A DNA stretch of 64,000 nt, taken from assembly GCA_030407085.1 (NCBI GenBank), contig CM059584.1, forward strand, positions 120,070,501 through 120,134,500. Reading direction: 5' to 3'. The notes under the pieces are model-generated. The model saw only the letters and a program-made list of their open reading frames with translations, made no database searches and was not told where the DNA came from. Numbering within the stretch: the first letter of the stretch is position 1; each line of letters starts with the position of its first letter. The position numbers and the translations under genes are program-made. This stretch comes from Trichopria drosophilae (taxonomy: Eukaryota; Arthropoda; Insecta; Hymenoptera; Diapriidae). Shown here in pieces: positions 35,401 to 47,400 of the stretch.

Positions 35401-38400
35401 AATTCCTCTATAGATTTGTTTTTTTTTTCAGTTTTTAGTGCAGACTTGAGCTTTTTTATGGCTTTATTTAGCTTGGCCTTATCATGCGGAGATCTCGATT
35501 TCTGCCACTCTTTCCTCGACCTCCTTTTTTCGGAAATGAGCAGCTTTATATTTTGTGAGCATTGCGAGCTCTGTTCAAGACTTTTTCTGGAGTGGATGTC
35601 CAGGCTGTGTTCTGGATTAAGGTATTAAGACAGTCTATTGAAGCTTCCAGTTCTTCGCTGGTTTTAAGAGGAATGTCGCAGGTTAGCTGTTTATTTATGA
35701 TGTTTCTAAATAAGGGCCAGTTGGTTTTATTGTTATGCAGCGTTAGAATCTTTTCGTTGTTTATAGCGGTGGCTGTCAATGTGGTGATTATTGGTGAGTG
35801 GTCTGAGGTGAGGTCGAGACGGTACAAAAGCGCGACGAAGGAATACCTTTTATAATATAGAAGTCAATGACAATCAGGTTTCTTCCTACGGTCGGCAGGC
35901 CAATATGTTGGTTCACCTGTTGTAATAGGGGATTACTTGCGGTCATGGCTTCGTACAGCTGTCGTCCTTTTGGGTTCGGGATGTGTGATCTGGAACCCCA
36001 CCAGGGGTGTTTAGCATTGTAGTCTCCTCCGGAGATAAATCTGTTACCCAGTGTTTTGAAGAAATCTGTGTACTGTTGTTGTTTTATTGCGTGCTTGGGA
36101 GGGCTGTATACGGCAGCTACCGTTATTGGCCCTATCAGATTTTCGATGATTATGCTTGTGGCTTGCAGATGATCTTGGCTGTAGTTTTCATTTTCGTGAT
36201 GGTTTAGCGTTTTCTTGACTATTACAACTGAGCCACCATGAGCTGTACCATCAGGGTGTTGCGTGTCATAGATGAGGTAGTTCGGAATGTTCAGATAGCT
36301 TTTTTTTGTAAAATGAGTTTCCGATATGAGCATTATGTCTATATCATGCTCATTCAGGAAAAGTTTTAACTCTTTACTCCGTTGGACTAGTCCATTGGCG
36401 TTCCATGTACCTATTTTTAATGTAGTTGCCATTATGCTATTTTAGATATCACGGTTGTTAGCAGGTTTAGTAGAGTGTCTATTTTCAAGGCTAACTGAAA
36501 AATGAGAGTTTGAAGTGTTTTGATGGATGCTGATTCGGTTTCAGACTGGGTGTTCGGATCGTTCACGTTGTAATTGCTGATATTGTTATTGTTGTCTTCG
36601 GGTTGTTGCTGGTTGGTCTTGTTGTGTTTAACCTTCTGAGCAAAGCTAACATTGGGTTGAGTGAATTGTGTTTTATATCCATTTGAAGGTTCATTTTGTG
36701 AGTAAGTATCTGATTTCCTTTCGTTGGCTCGTTTATCCCTTAGCTTAGGGAAAAATTTTTCCTGAAGTTGTTTGCGAACTTCGCAACCTTTGTAACTCGC
36801 TGGGTGGTTGCCTCCACAATTGTAACACTTAACGTCGTTTGTTTTCCCTTTAATGGGACAGTCAGCTGTTATGTGGTTATCTGCACATTTCACACATCTA
36901 GGTCTTTTAAAGCAAAAGTTTTTAGTGTGACCATAAAGCTTGGCACCGTGTACATTGTGGGAATTCTCGTTTTTTATATGGCTGTTCGAAGGTTACGATT
37001 GTGTTTAATAGGTGTTTTATCTGGTAAATGTCCTTGTTGTTGTCATTTTGTTTTAGTTCTATGAAAAAAAGCGGTAAAGGATTCTTTGTTTTATAGTCTA
37101 ACATATTAGTTATTTTTACTACTTCATGGTTGTTGGCTTCAAGTTCCTCCTTTATTTCGTTAATATCCGTAGTTGGGTGCATATTTCTTAATACCACTTT
37201 AAAATTTCTTTGCGCCTTGCATTGGTATGTAAAGCCGGAGCTTCCTTTCTCTTTTAACGCTTCCATTATAGGTAGATATTTTTCTGAGGTTAGAGGTTGA
37301 ATTTTAATTAAATTTCTGTTCAATATTTTCAGAAAGTATTGATTGTTAGCTACGTTATCTAGTAGGGCTTTAAGTGGAGCTATATTTTCCACTTCCTCTA
37401 TGAAGATAGGTGGAGATTTTGTACCACGTTTCTCGAAGATGTCTTGTGAAGGTGTTTCATCATCTTTTTCTAAATTTTGCAGTGCATCATATCCGTTTGT
37501 GACGGGGGTCGGTTTGCTGAGCCAATATTTATTGATTTTTTGTTGTTTTTTAGCATTTGGTTCCGAACCAGGACTATTTTTTTTTCGTTTTTTATCTAAA
37601 ACCTTCTTCCAGTCATCCTGGTAGGGCTGCGAGCTTTTATTAGATTCCATGTTCTGAGAGGGTTCTATAGTTTTGTCATTCTGATATTGAAAGTAAATCA
37701 TGTTGGTATATTTGATTTGAATTGCGCGCCTGTCAAAGGCGCATACGCTTCACTCCTGTTTTCTGCGCGTGCCCGAATTTCACTTTACCTAGTTAGGCGC
37801 CACTGGCGCCAGGGCTGCTTTGTAGGTTAGAATGAAACCGCGCCGATAATATGGTTGATTATAAATGATACTGAGAGAACGTAGCCTTTTCTTTAAAAGG
37901 AAAAGGCTATTTGCTTGCCCGGCCAGTATAGATTAATATTCCTTAGCTGTCACCAATCATCTGAGCATTAACATAAATCTTCCAACTAGCTTAACCTCTT
38001 AGTGAACCTAACTAACTAAATAACTAAAGTCTAATCGCGATATGGTTCTACCTCTTCGTGAACTACGGGTAACTGAGCGAGCTTCGTTATAGGCCGAACC
38101 AGAGTTGTTGTGGTAGTCCGAACTGAAACAACCCGCACCAACCCATCTTTGCCGGGATGGCACTTTGTGACGCGGCCAAGAGGCCATTTCGTAGGGGGTG
38201 TGGTTTCACTTCGCACCAGCAGTAACTGGCCAACGCGTATGAGCTCGTTACGTGAGCGCCATTTAGACCTTTGTTGGAGCGAGGTTACGTAGTCCGAACT
38301 CCAGAGTCTCCAAAATGACTCCAACATATGTTGGTATAACTGCCACCGACCTAATCGGTTGACGTTCAGGTTAAGAACCGTGGGCTCCGGGACTGCCGTA

Positions 38401-41400
38401 ATCTCGCTTCCCACAAGGAAATGACCGGGAGTTAGCGACGCTAAATCTTCGGTATGATCCGTCAACGGAGCGATCGGACGTGAGTTGAGGCACGCTTCGA
38501 CTTGGCACAAAAGGGTCGTAAATTCTTCGATAGTGGGCGTATGAGCCCCGACAATCATTCGAAGGTGGTGCTTTACGCTACGGACTCCACTTTCCCAAAT
38601 CTCACCGAAATGTGGGGCGGCCGGGGGAATGAAAGACCACCGTACCTTATTTTCCGACAGGAAGCCCTGAAACTCAGCAGCCTGTTGGGCCGAGGTGAAT
38701 GCTCCGATGAGCTCTGACTGGGCTCCCTAGAACGTAGTACCGCGATCGCTGTAGACGCACTGGGGAAGTCCTCTCCGAGAACAGAAACGTTTGAACGCGG
38801 CTAAGAATGCGGTCGTGGAGTAGTCCATGACGAGTTCCAGATGCACCGCTTGCACGGACATGCACACGAATACGGATATGTAGCACGGGTGGGCGTGCTT
38901 GCCGCGACCTTTGACCTTGAAGGCCTTGGCCGCCGTCAGACACTGTATCTCACTAGAAAACCAGTGCTTTTGTATGTACCGAAACCAGTAGTCTTCAGCG
39001 AACTTGACCTCTGCAGCACTGATCGTGGTTGATTCCGACCGGGTGTCGGATCTGATACGAGTGGGGGATAACCTAAATAAATACCCAGTGACGCGAACTA
39101 GTTTCATCCACGTGGAATAACGCAGGGCTAATTGCTCTAGAAATCCGGACTCTGGTTTACAAACATGGGACATCACGGGTTCGTCGCAAACATCTACATT
39201 GCTGTTTATCTCTAGCTCGGGCGGCCAGTGAGTGTTGTCGAGCGAGAGCCACGAAGGCCCATGCCACCATAATGATGACTTAATAAGGTCTGCTGCACTA
39301 GACCCGCTAGGGGCTGCATCAGCTGGATTGTCTGCAGTAGGCACGTAACGCCAGTTTGCATTAGGCACTAAGTTTCGGATTTTCGTGATGCGATTCGCAA
39401 CGAATACCTCACGTTTTGGCTGGCTCGCTGCGAAGAAACGCAAACACAATGGTCGAGTCCGTCCAACACGTGGGAGAAAGTTCGGCATATTCTGGGATTG
39501 TTCCTATTTGAGAGAGCAGTTGTGCTAACAACAATGCTCCACACAACTCCGAATTCGGAATTGACTGTGTTTTCAGTGGAGCTACGCGTGTTTTGCTAGC
39601 TATCAACGAGGGGAAACTACGTCCATCTTGATGCACGCATTGCACATATATCACTGCAGAATACGCTGCTTGTGAGGCGTCCGAGAACCCGTGGAGGCGA
39701 CAATGATCCAGATTGGTATGCTGATTGGTCCAGCGAGTATGGAGATGCGTGACAATTGTGGCATATCATCGTGGATTTGTGTCCACTCGTGTTGGAGGGT
39801 GCTAGCGAGGGGTTCATCCCAGGAAACCTGTTGACGCCATAGTTCCTGCATAAATATCTTCGCTCGTAGACTGGCGAGATCCAGCCTAAGGGATCATATA
39901 AGCGAGCAATGATGGACAGGACCTGACGTTTGGTCGGCAACGTTGGAGCTGGGAGAGAGACGGTGTACTGAAACGAGTCTGATCTTGGCGACCAACCGGG
40001 ACCTAAGTCCTTGATCATGGCTACGTCGGTCTGATCGGGGCTCCACGCTAGGCCGTGATTAGTTTCGATACCTTCGAGAAGACATTCCTCGTTGCTGCCC
40101 CACTTGCGGGGAACGAGTGGCCTTTACCGAGCAAGTCGCACACTTCCTTTTTCATTTGAAATAGAGTGGGGATATCATCAGCTCCGAACACATAATCATC
40201 AACATAAACGAAGCGGCGCAGCACCTTCAATTCGAGGGGAAAGGCATGCCCTTCATCACATATGAGTTGCCGCAAACTTTCAGCGCGAGATACGGGGCTG
40301 ATGCTGTGCCATATGTGACGGTCGACAATTGAAAATCTTGCATAGGACCCGCCGGAAGCGGTTTCCAGAGAAGCCGCTGATAATCTCTATCAGCCGGATG
40401 GACCAAGATTTGCCGGTTCATTTTGGCAATGTCGGCCGTGCACACGAAGCGATACGAGCGCCACTGTGTGAGAATGGTGAATAGTTCGGGCTGCAATTTT
40501 GGACCTATCATGAGATGCGTGTTGAGAGACGTAAAGTTCGTCGTCAAAGCGGAAGCAATGAAGACAACTCTCAACTTGGTCGTGAGACTGTCCGGTTTCA
40601 ATACCGGGTGATGGGTGAGGTACACTACCTGAGTATCGTCTGCATTCGGAGGCGGTACTTGTTCCATATGGCCGAGTGCCTTATAGTCCAGCATGAAGGC
40701 CGAATATTCCATTCGAAGGTCGACATCACGCGCCAGACGACGAGAAAGAGCTTCCATCGAACGAGACGCTGTATGACGTGAATGTCCGATGGGAATAGGG
40801 GTCCACTTTTGAAGGGGAGTCTAACTACATATTGACCGGAAGAGGTCCGCGCATGCGTAGACGCGAAGTGCTCTTCGCATCTTGCTTCTTCTAGAGTATA
40901 CTTCGGAGCATCAGGGATATTTTCTAAATCCCAAAACTTGGTGAGGGAGGCATTGAGTACCTCGTTGTCGATGCAGTGCAGCACCATCGCTGAGTGATGG
41001 TCCACACTCTGAATGGTCGTGGATATAGGACCGGATAACACCCACCCGAGAACGGTGTTTTGAGCGACCGGCTCCGTAGGATGACCGTGTATTACCCCTT
41101 CCAATAATAAAGGACCGTATAAATCCGACCCGATGATCATGTTGATTGGTTCATCCACCGTCGGGTGATCATCGGCGAGAGATAACCCTGCTAAATGAGC
41201 CCAAAGCGGCTCATGGTTAGGAACTTGCGGCACGTAATTTACGAGCTCTTGCAAAACTAACGCTTCTGTTTGAAACACAGGACCGTCGCCGTGTTTTGGC
41301 CTGATCGAGAGAGGGATAACTGCCAGAGAATGACCTGTTGACCTGCCGCCGATTCCTACCAAGGAATGACCGACCTTGGAAGTGCGCCCTTTTAACGCGC

Positions 41401-44400
41401 GAACCACCGACTCCGTAACAAACGATCGCGTCGAACCCTGGTCAAGAAGCGCCCTCAACTTTACCGTGCGCCCCACGGCAGAAGTTAGTAGCACGTGCGC
41501 GGTCGCGAGCAACACCCGATTGCGATAACGAATCCCGGGAGCCGTGATCAACACGTGGACGGACGGCTCCGAGGTTGAAGGTTCCGACGGCGCTTCCTTC
41601 CGAATGCTTGTCACCGGAGGCGGTGCGTCACCGGAATATGCCGACGATTCTACATGGAGCAACGTATGATGCTTATTTCGACATATAAAACAACCTTGCG
41701 AGCTGCTGCATTTTCCAGCAAAGTGTTTCGTACCTAAACAATTTGTATATAATTGCAATTCTTTTGCTCGCTTAAATCGAGATGACGGCGATAACGACTT
41801 AAATTGATTACACTTATAAATTGAGTGAGACTTTTTACAGAGTGGGCAGTTCGCTCCGGTGGTTGCGACGACGTGCGAATGAACTAGAGCGGGTTTTGCA
41901 ACGGTTGGTGACCGGGCTGGAACGGAGTTCGACGGTTTCACGCATGCTTCTAAACCACGTATGCGAGTAGCCAGGAACGTGTCTAATTTGGTAAAATGGG
42001 GAAACGCATCAGCATCCCCAAGATGCAATTCCCATTCGCGATGCGTTTCTGAATCCAATTTCGATGCGACTAAACACACTAGTATATCACTAACGCCATG
42101 AATTCCGGGGGTGAGTTCTGGTGAAGCGGTGGACACAAAATTAAATCGTTTCGCGGTTTCTAAAGAAGCGATGATTTCCGTTACGCGATTTCTCAAAGTT
42201 TTCAGCGATTCAACCGAATCCGAGCGGACACTTGAGTGTAGGTTATTTAAGGTGTCTTGCCTCCCTTTCGGGTTTAAGGCACCCCCCCCCCCCCATGGGG
42301 GAATGGGGCCAAATTTTAGTGATGCGCCAGCACCGCTGGTTGTGCACACTTAAAAAAGATATACAACAAGTCAGCTACCACATTTATTAGCAACAAGCTG
42401 CCTGCCTTGATGCTTCTGTTGGTTCAGAGAACCTTTCTAACGTTGCCACGGCCCGCTAGAGGCCACCCCTTTCTGCGGTTACTGCCTGCACGGACACGGC
42501 ACGCCGTAGCGCTCCCCCGTGTGGAACCCGCCGGCAGGGGCTTGACACCGCCCCCTAGCTCCCCAGTACGGTGGGTCTCTCGAGTCGTTTCACGATCAGG
42601 CATTCGTCGGCACAGACCAGCCGAACGATCGGGTCCGTGAGGTCGTCAATTCTCAAAACTTGCTAAGAGAAGCGGATCTTTCAAAAGCATTGCTCCTCTT
42701 CGAGCTCGGGCACTTCGACCCCTCACTCTTCCACAATTAAATTGTGGACGGAGATAACCCGCTCCGCTCTCTTCCACAAGTCCCCTGCGGGGTCCGAGCG
42801 GACAGACGGTAACGCGAGCAAACCGTTAATATGAGCTGTTGAGACAATTGAGCGTGTATTACCGTAACGCGAATTGAGTAACTCCCACGCCGTCCCAAAT
42901 CCGGCCTCAGTGAAAGGAGTATTTTTAATCAAATCATTAGGTTCGCCCGAGAGGCTTGACATTAAGTAATGTAACTTCTGAATTTGATCTAAAAGGTTAT
43001 TTTTAATAATTAAAGAATCAAAGTACGCGCGGTATTTTGCCCACTCTGTATATTTACCGGTAAATGTTGGCAAGGTGATCTTGGGAAGATGATCCTGATG
43101 ACGAGGCTCCCTTCGAGTGAAAGTGGCGGCAACCGGTGCTTCTCGTCCCTGAGTGCTCGCCCGGTTGCTCCACCGTGGCAATGAGGAGCGTCAGAGAATG
43201 GGTGGCTCGCATGAATGTCTGTTCTGATCTTCCGAATGTGTCATTCGTCATGTAAGAAACAATCGCCGGATCGGAAGGATCGAAGCACACCAGACGCAGA
43301 TGGAAATCCTGACAAGTGTCGTGGAGAATTTTCAACCGGTTACGCAGAATGACTGTGGGTTGTGGATCTGCAGCAAAACCATCAATTGCGGAGACTTGAC
43401 GTTGCAGAGATCTCAACAGTGCTTCCAATTGATGCAGCACATCGGTAACTGTGGCATCCAAAGTTGTGTCCAAGTTCGGACTTTTCGCTGTGTCCGCCAT
43501 CGTGAGCCTTCAGAGCTGTCAAAAACTGTCAGTTGAGTCTTGGAGAGAGCGATGATGCGGTGCAACGTGAGTCGGACGGAGAAAGAAATCTCTTGACACG
43601 CGTAACTGCGTCAGGCCCGAGCGCTCCGCTGCAAACCTTCGTGTGACCGAGTGCGGCCCGAATACAGCCGAAGCGTTGCAAGAGAGAGAGAGCGCGAGAC
43701 GATTCCGCGGAAAGCTATATCTCTCTCCCTTCCTCTGACTACAGACCGCGTGGTCTGCCGAGAAAGCTGAAAATGGCGGAAATTCGCGCACGCCGCGTGA
43801 ACAATGGAGACCGCGTGGAAATTGTTCACCACGCGCACCACTTCAACGAATGTTTTGTCCTATTTTTCAGCTTTAGCACTCACTTCACTGCACCTTGGAT
43901 CCTGGCAGGATCGCCAAATGTTCCGTATCGAGATTGTACGGAAAGAGGGTGCCAGGTAGGAAATGACGGATGCACTGACGGACTCCTTTTCGCACTTTAT
44001 TCTTCAGTTTATTCAGCTGACTTGGTTTTGCACTAATCGTGCACTGCGCAAAATACAAACAGGAGACGCGAATTCCGACACTTTATATAGCGAAAGAGAC
44101 CAAGTGTCACCGAGCAAACTACGCTTTTTGAATCTCATCCGTACTTTCGATTAATTGCGAACATTGAAGTTGCCTATATTGAACAACATAGTTGATTTTT
44201 TTAACTATGAGGAGATAGTTGGCGTAGAAAAATTATAGTAAAATCGACTATGAAAGTGGTAAATTTAACTATTTTTCATAGTAATTTTAATTATATTTTT
44301 CCAAATATGTGATATAGTCAATTTAACTATGGATTTTTTTCTCAGTGCAAATTTAATACTTTTTTTAAATATAACATTTTTTTATTTTTTTTTTTTTTAA

Positions 44401-47400
44401 CATCCCAATTTTATTACAATCTGTCTTGTTGACATTCAGCAATATTTTTGTTGTAGAAATTAATCGTGGAAGGTACCCATCCAGTGATGCGCCCTTATAC
44501 AGATATTCTTAATTATTATATTAAACTAACACTTACAATATCAATTTAAATAAAGTTAAGAATATTATGTCACTGGGAGTAAAAGTTTAATATACACTAG
44601 AAGGATCTGTCTATTCTAGTGCGTAAGATCGAATGGAATTTTCTTCTTGAGTCTCCTGATTAGTCGTGGTTTCATTATGTTGACTGTGAGAATGTTTGGG
44701 AGCTTCTCTAGTCTCTCACTGTAATTTTTGCTATATTCCTGGATTTCCTCTTTGACACTTGTAGGTCGCGATGTATGGCATCATTAGTTACAAACCATGG
44801 TGCATCAACTATCATTCTCAATACTTTTGATTGGAAGCGTTGAAGTATCTCTATATTAGAATTGGCTGCCGTTCCCCACAGCTGTATTCCATACGTCCAT
44901 ACTGGTTTTAAAATCGCCTTGTATAGCAGGAGCTTATTCTCAAGCGTGAGTTGTGATTCTCGATTTAAAAGCCAAAATAGTTTTCGTAATTTGAGTCCAA
45001 GCTGTTTCCTTTTGGTAAATATATGTGTTTTCCACGTCAGTCGGCGGTCGAAGTGCATGCCTAAGTATTTAGCTACCTCAGATTGCGGAATCTGTTTGCC
45101 GTTAAGTGATACTTCAGGACAAGTCTCTTTTCGGGTAGTAAAAGTCACATGGACTGATTTCGTTTCATTGGTTTTTATTCTCCAAATGTTTAGCCACTTT
45201 TGAATGTCATCAAGATTGCTTTGTACCATTTGAGTCGCCAGAATTGGATTTTCGTGTGAAGCTAATACTGCAGTGTCATCTGCGAATGTTGCTGTTGTTA
45301 CTCCGATTTTCGTAGGCAGGTCGGCGGTATAGAGAAGGTAGAGGATCGGGCCTAGTACGCTACCTTGAGGCACACCGGCTTGTATTTTGTGTAATTCCGT
45401 AAATATATCTTGATATTTCACGAAGAAGTGCCTGTCTTGGAGATAAGATTTTAGAAGGGTATAATAGCCTAGAGGGAAGGTTGTATTTATTTTTTACAGT
45501 AGGCCAGTATGCCAGACTTTGTCAAAAGCTTGAGTTATATCCAGAAAGACACTCGAACAGTACTTTTTTTTTCTAAGCTTGATAATATCTTGTTGTAAAC
45601 TCGATACGCTTACTCGATAGTAGAGTGTTTGTTACGGAAGCCGAATTGATGATTGGGGATCAACTCCTTCCTTTCGATGATTGGTTTTAGCCTCAGAAGT
45701 AACAATTTTTCAAAAACTTTTGAAAGAATTGGTAATAAGCTAATTGGTCGATACGACTTGACATCTTCAGGGTTTTTACCCGGTTTCAGGATTAGAATAA
45801 TCTGTGCTACTTTCCACTGCAGTGGAAAGAAGCCGATTCTCAATACTGCATTAAAAAGCTGGGTTAAAAATTTCCAGCCTTTGTTTGGAAGATTTTGTAG
45901 TATTTGGCCATTGATCAAGTCGTATCCTGGTGCTTTTTTTGGGACTTAAATCATGTTGAATAGTTTTAATTACTTCGCTTATTTTAAACTTTCTTAGTGG
46001 AGGTTCCAGCTGATAGGTTTCGTTGAGTTTTCGGCGTATTTCATATCCTTCGGATTGCGTTTGACTGGGGTGTGGAGTGAATACCTCTGTCAGGTGTTGT
46101 GCAAATATTTCAGCTTTTTCCTGCGCACTTCTTGCCCATTTGCCGTCGGGTAAACGTAGCGGTGGTATTGAGGTTTGAGGTTGTTTTAATCCCTTGGTTG
46201 CTTTCCAAAGTGAATAATCAGATCCCTGAGTTGGTCCAAGTGTTTGTAGATAGTCCTGTATATTATTGTTTGCTTCCGTTTTTAGCAATCTATGCAGATT
46301 TTATATCTATATCTATAATAGTATATATAGATTTTATACTATTAAAAATATAACATAACAACAAAAATTCTGAGCGACACCAATATGAAATGTAAGAACT
46401 GCAAAGCAGCAGGTAATTGTTTTTCTAGAGTATTCGTAATGATCACTGAGAATTTGTGATCAAATACATTATTTATTCTGAATAATAGCCGAAATAGATT
46501 TCAAAGAGCAAATATTAAAATATTAAATTTAAAATACTGCTGGTATTTTGCATTAAGATTACAGAAATGTTATGACGTAACATTGAATTAAGTTTCAACA
46601 TTATACTTTCAATTTTGAGCTGTTATTTAAGTTTATGTCGATATTGCACCTACATATTATTATGACCGTTACCTCAGACATTTCAATAAGGTACATGAAA
46701 GATCAGAATTTAATTTTAAAGAATAACCTCTTAAAAAATAATTTTTCCAACAGTAAACTTGTTAGAGCATTCCATTAATATTATTCTTTAAGATCAATTC
46801 TAACCATTAAAGTAATATTTATTTTTATGATGGTTATGATGATATTCTTGTGAAACATTTACATAACCATAAATTACAGTTCAAAACAAATATTAAAATA
46901 CAATCTTAATGCAACGTTACTCAGGAACGTCTTTGTAATGTTACTTGGTTCCATGCGATCGCATTTAAGATTAAATTCGAAGCCGTCAAAGTATATAATT
47001 ATATTCATATGTAAGATTAACGTAACATTAAATAAAAGTTTAAAACGATGTTAAATTTTAACTAGTAAATCTTAACGCATCATTACGCGTGGACATCCCT
47101 GTACTCTTCTAATTCAAAGGTTCCATTTATTAGGGCAAGTAAATAATTTATTGGTCATAACAGTTGTTATTCTTTTTTATGTCATTTAATTAACAGTAGG
47201 TTTTCAAGAATGCGTATATAATACTCGAAGTTTAGGTGAAATATTATTTTATGAACCCCTTATTGTTTATATAAAATTTTATCCTTTTTTAAATGTCCGA
47301 ATATATAAAATAAATAAATGAACAAATACAGAATACATCTGTATTTGTTGTCATTAAAAAAATATATATCATTGTCAAAATTAATATTGGACTACATTTT

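Larger units (their letters stand above)
33551..37963 (-). mobile_element. Jockey LINE A, near full length, inserted in BEL
   Basis: It reads on the minus strand: 5' leader (37963 to 37702), ORF1, ORF2, 3' UTR and a poly(A) tail (T-run on + from 33551). Exact 11-base target duplications AGCATTAACAT lie at 33540-33550 and 37964-37974, and BEL sequence continues on both sides. Two-ORF layout, CCHC-bearing ORF1 and polymerase motifs are Jockey-like. It is younger than the BEL insertion. Confidence 0.92.
33077..44185 (-). mobile_element. BEL/Pao LTR retrotransposon, decayed, antisense in intron 2
   Basis: Two LTRs (33077-33493 and 43919-44185) bound an interior that reads on the minus strand as gag, protease, reverse transcriptase, RNase H and integrase. 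This order, and the integrase C-terminal domain, are diagnostic of BEL/Pao. The primer site adjoins the right LTR. A 4.4 kb Jockey LINE is inserted near its 3' end and a GC-rich insertion interrupts gag. Flanks ACGT (33073-33076) and ACAT (44186-44189) may be a decayed 4-bp target duplication. The interior is clearly more GC-rich than the host intron. No envelope-like gene was seen. Multiple frameshifts make it inactive. Confidence 0.92.

Noticed and set aside
35133..37624. Several + strand frames of 60-98 codons across Jockey A
   Set aside because: Shadows of the minus-strand ORF1 and ORF2.
42407..42640. 77-codon Arg/Pro-rich + strand frame in the GC-rich block of BEL
   Set aside because: A GC-rich composition effect in a non-coding insertion; no recognisable motif.
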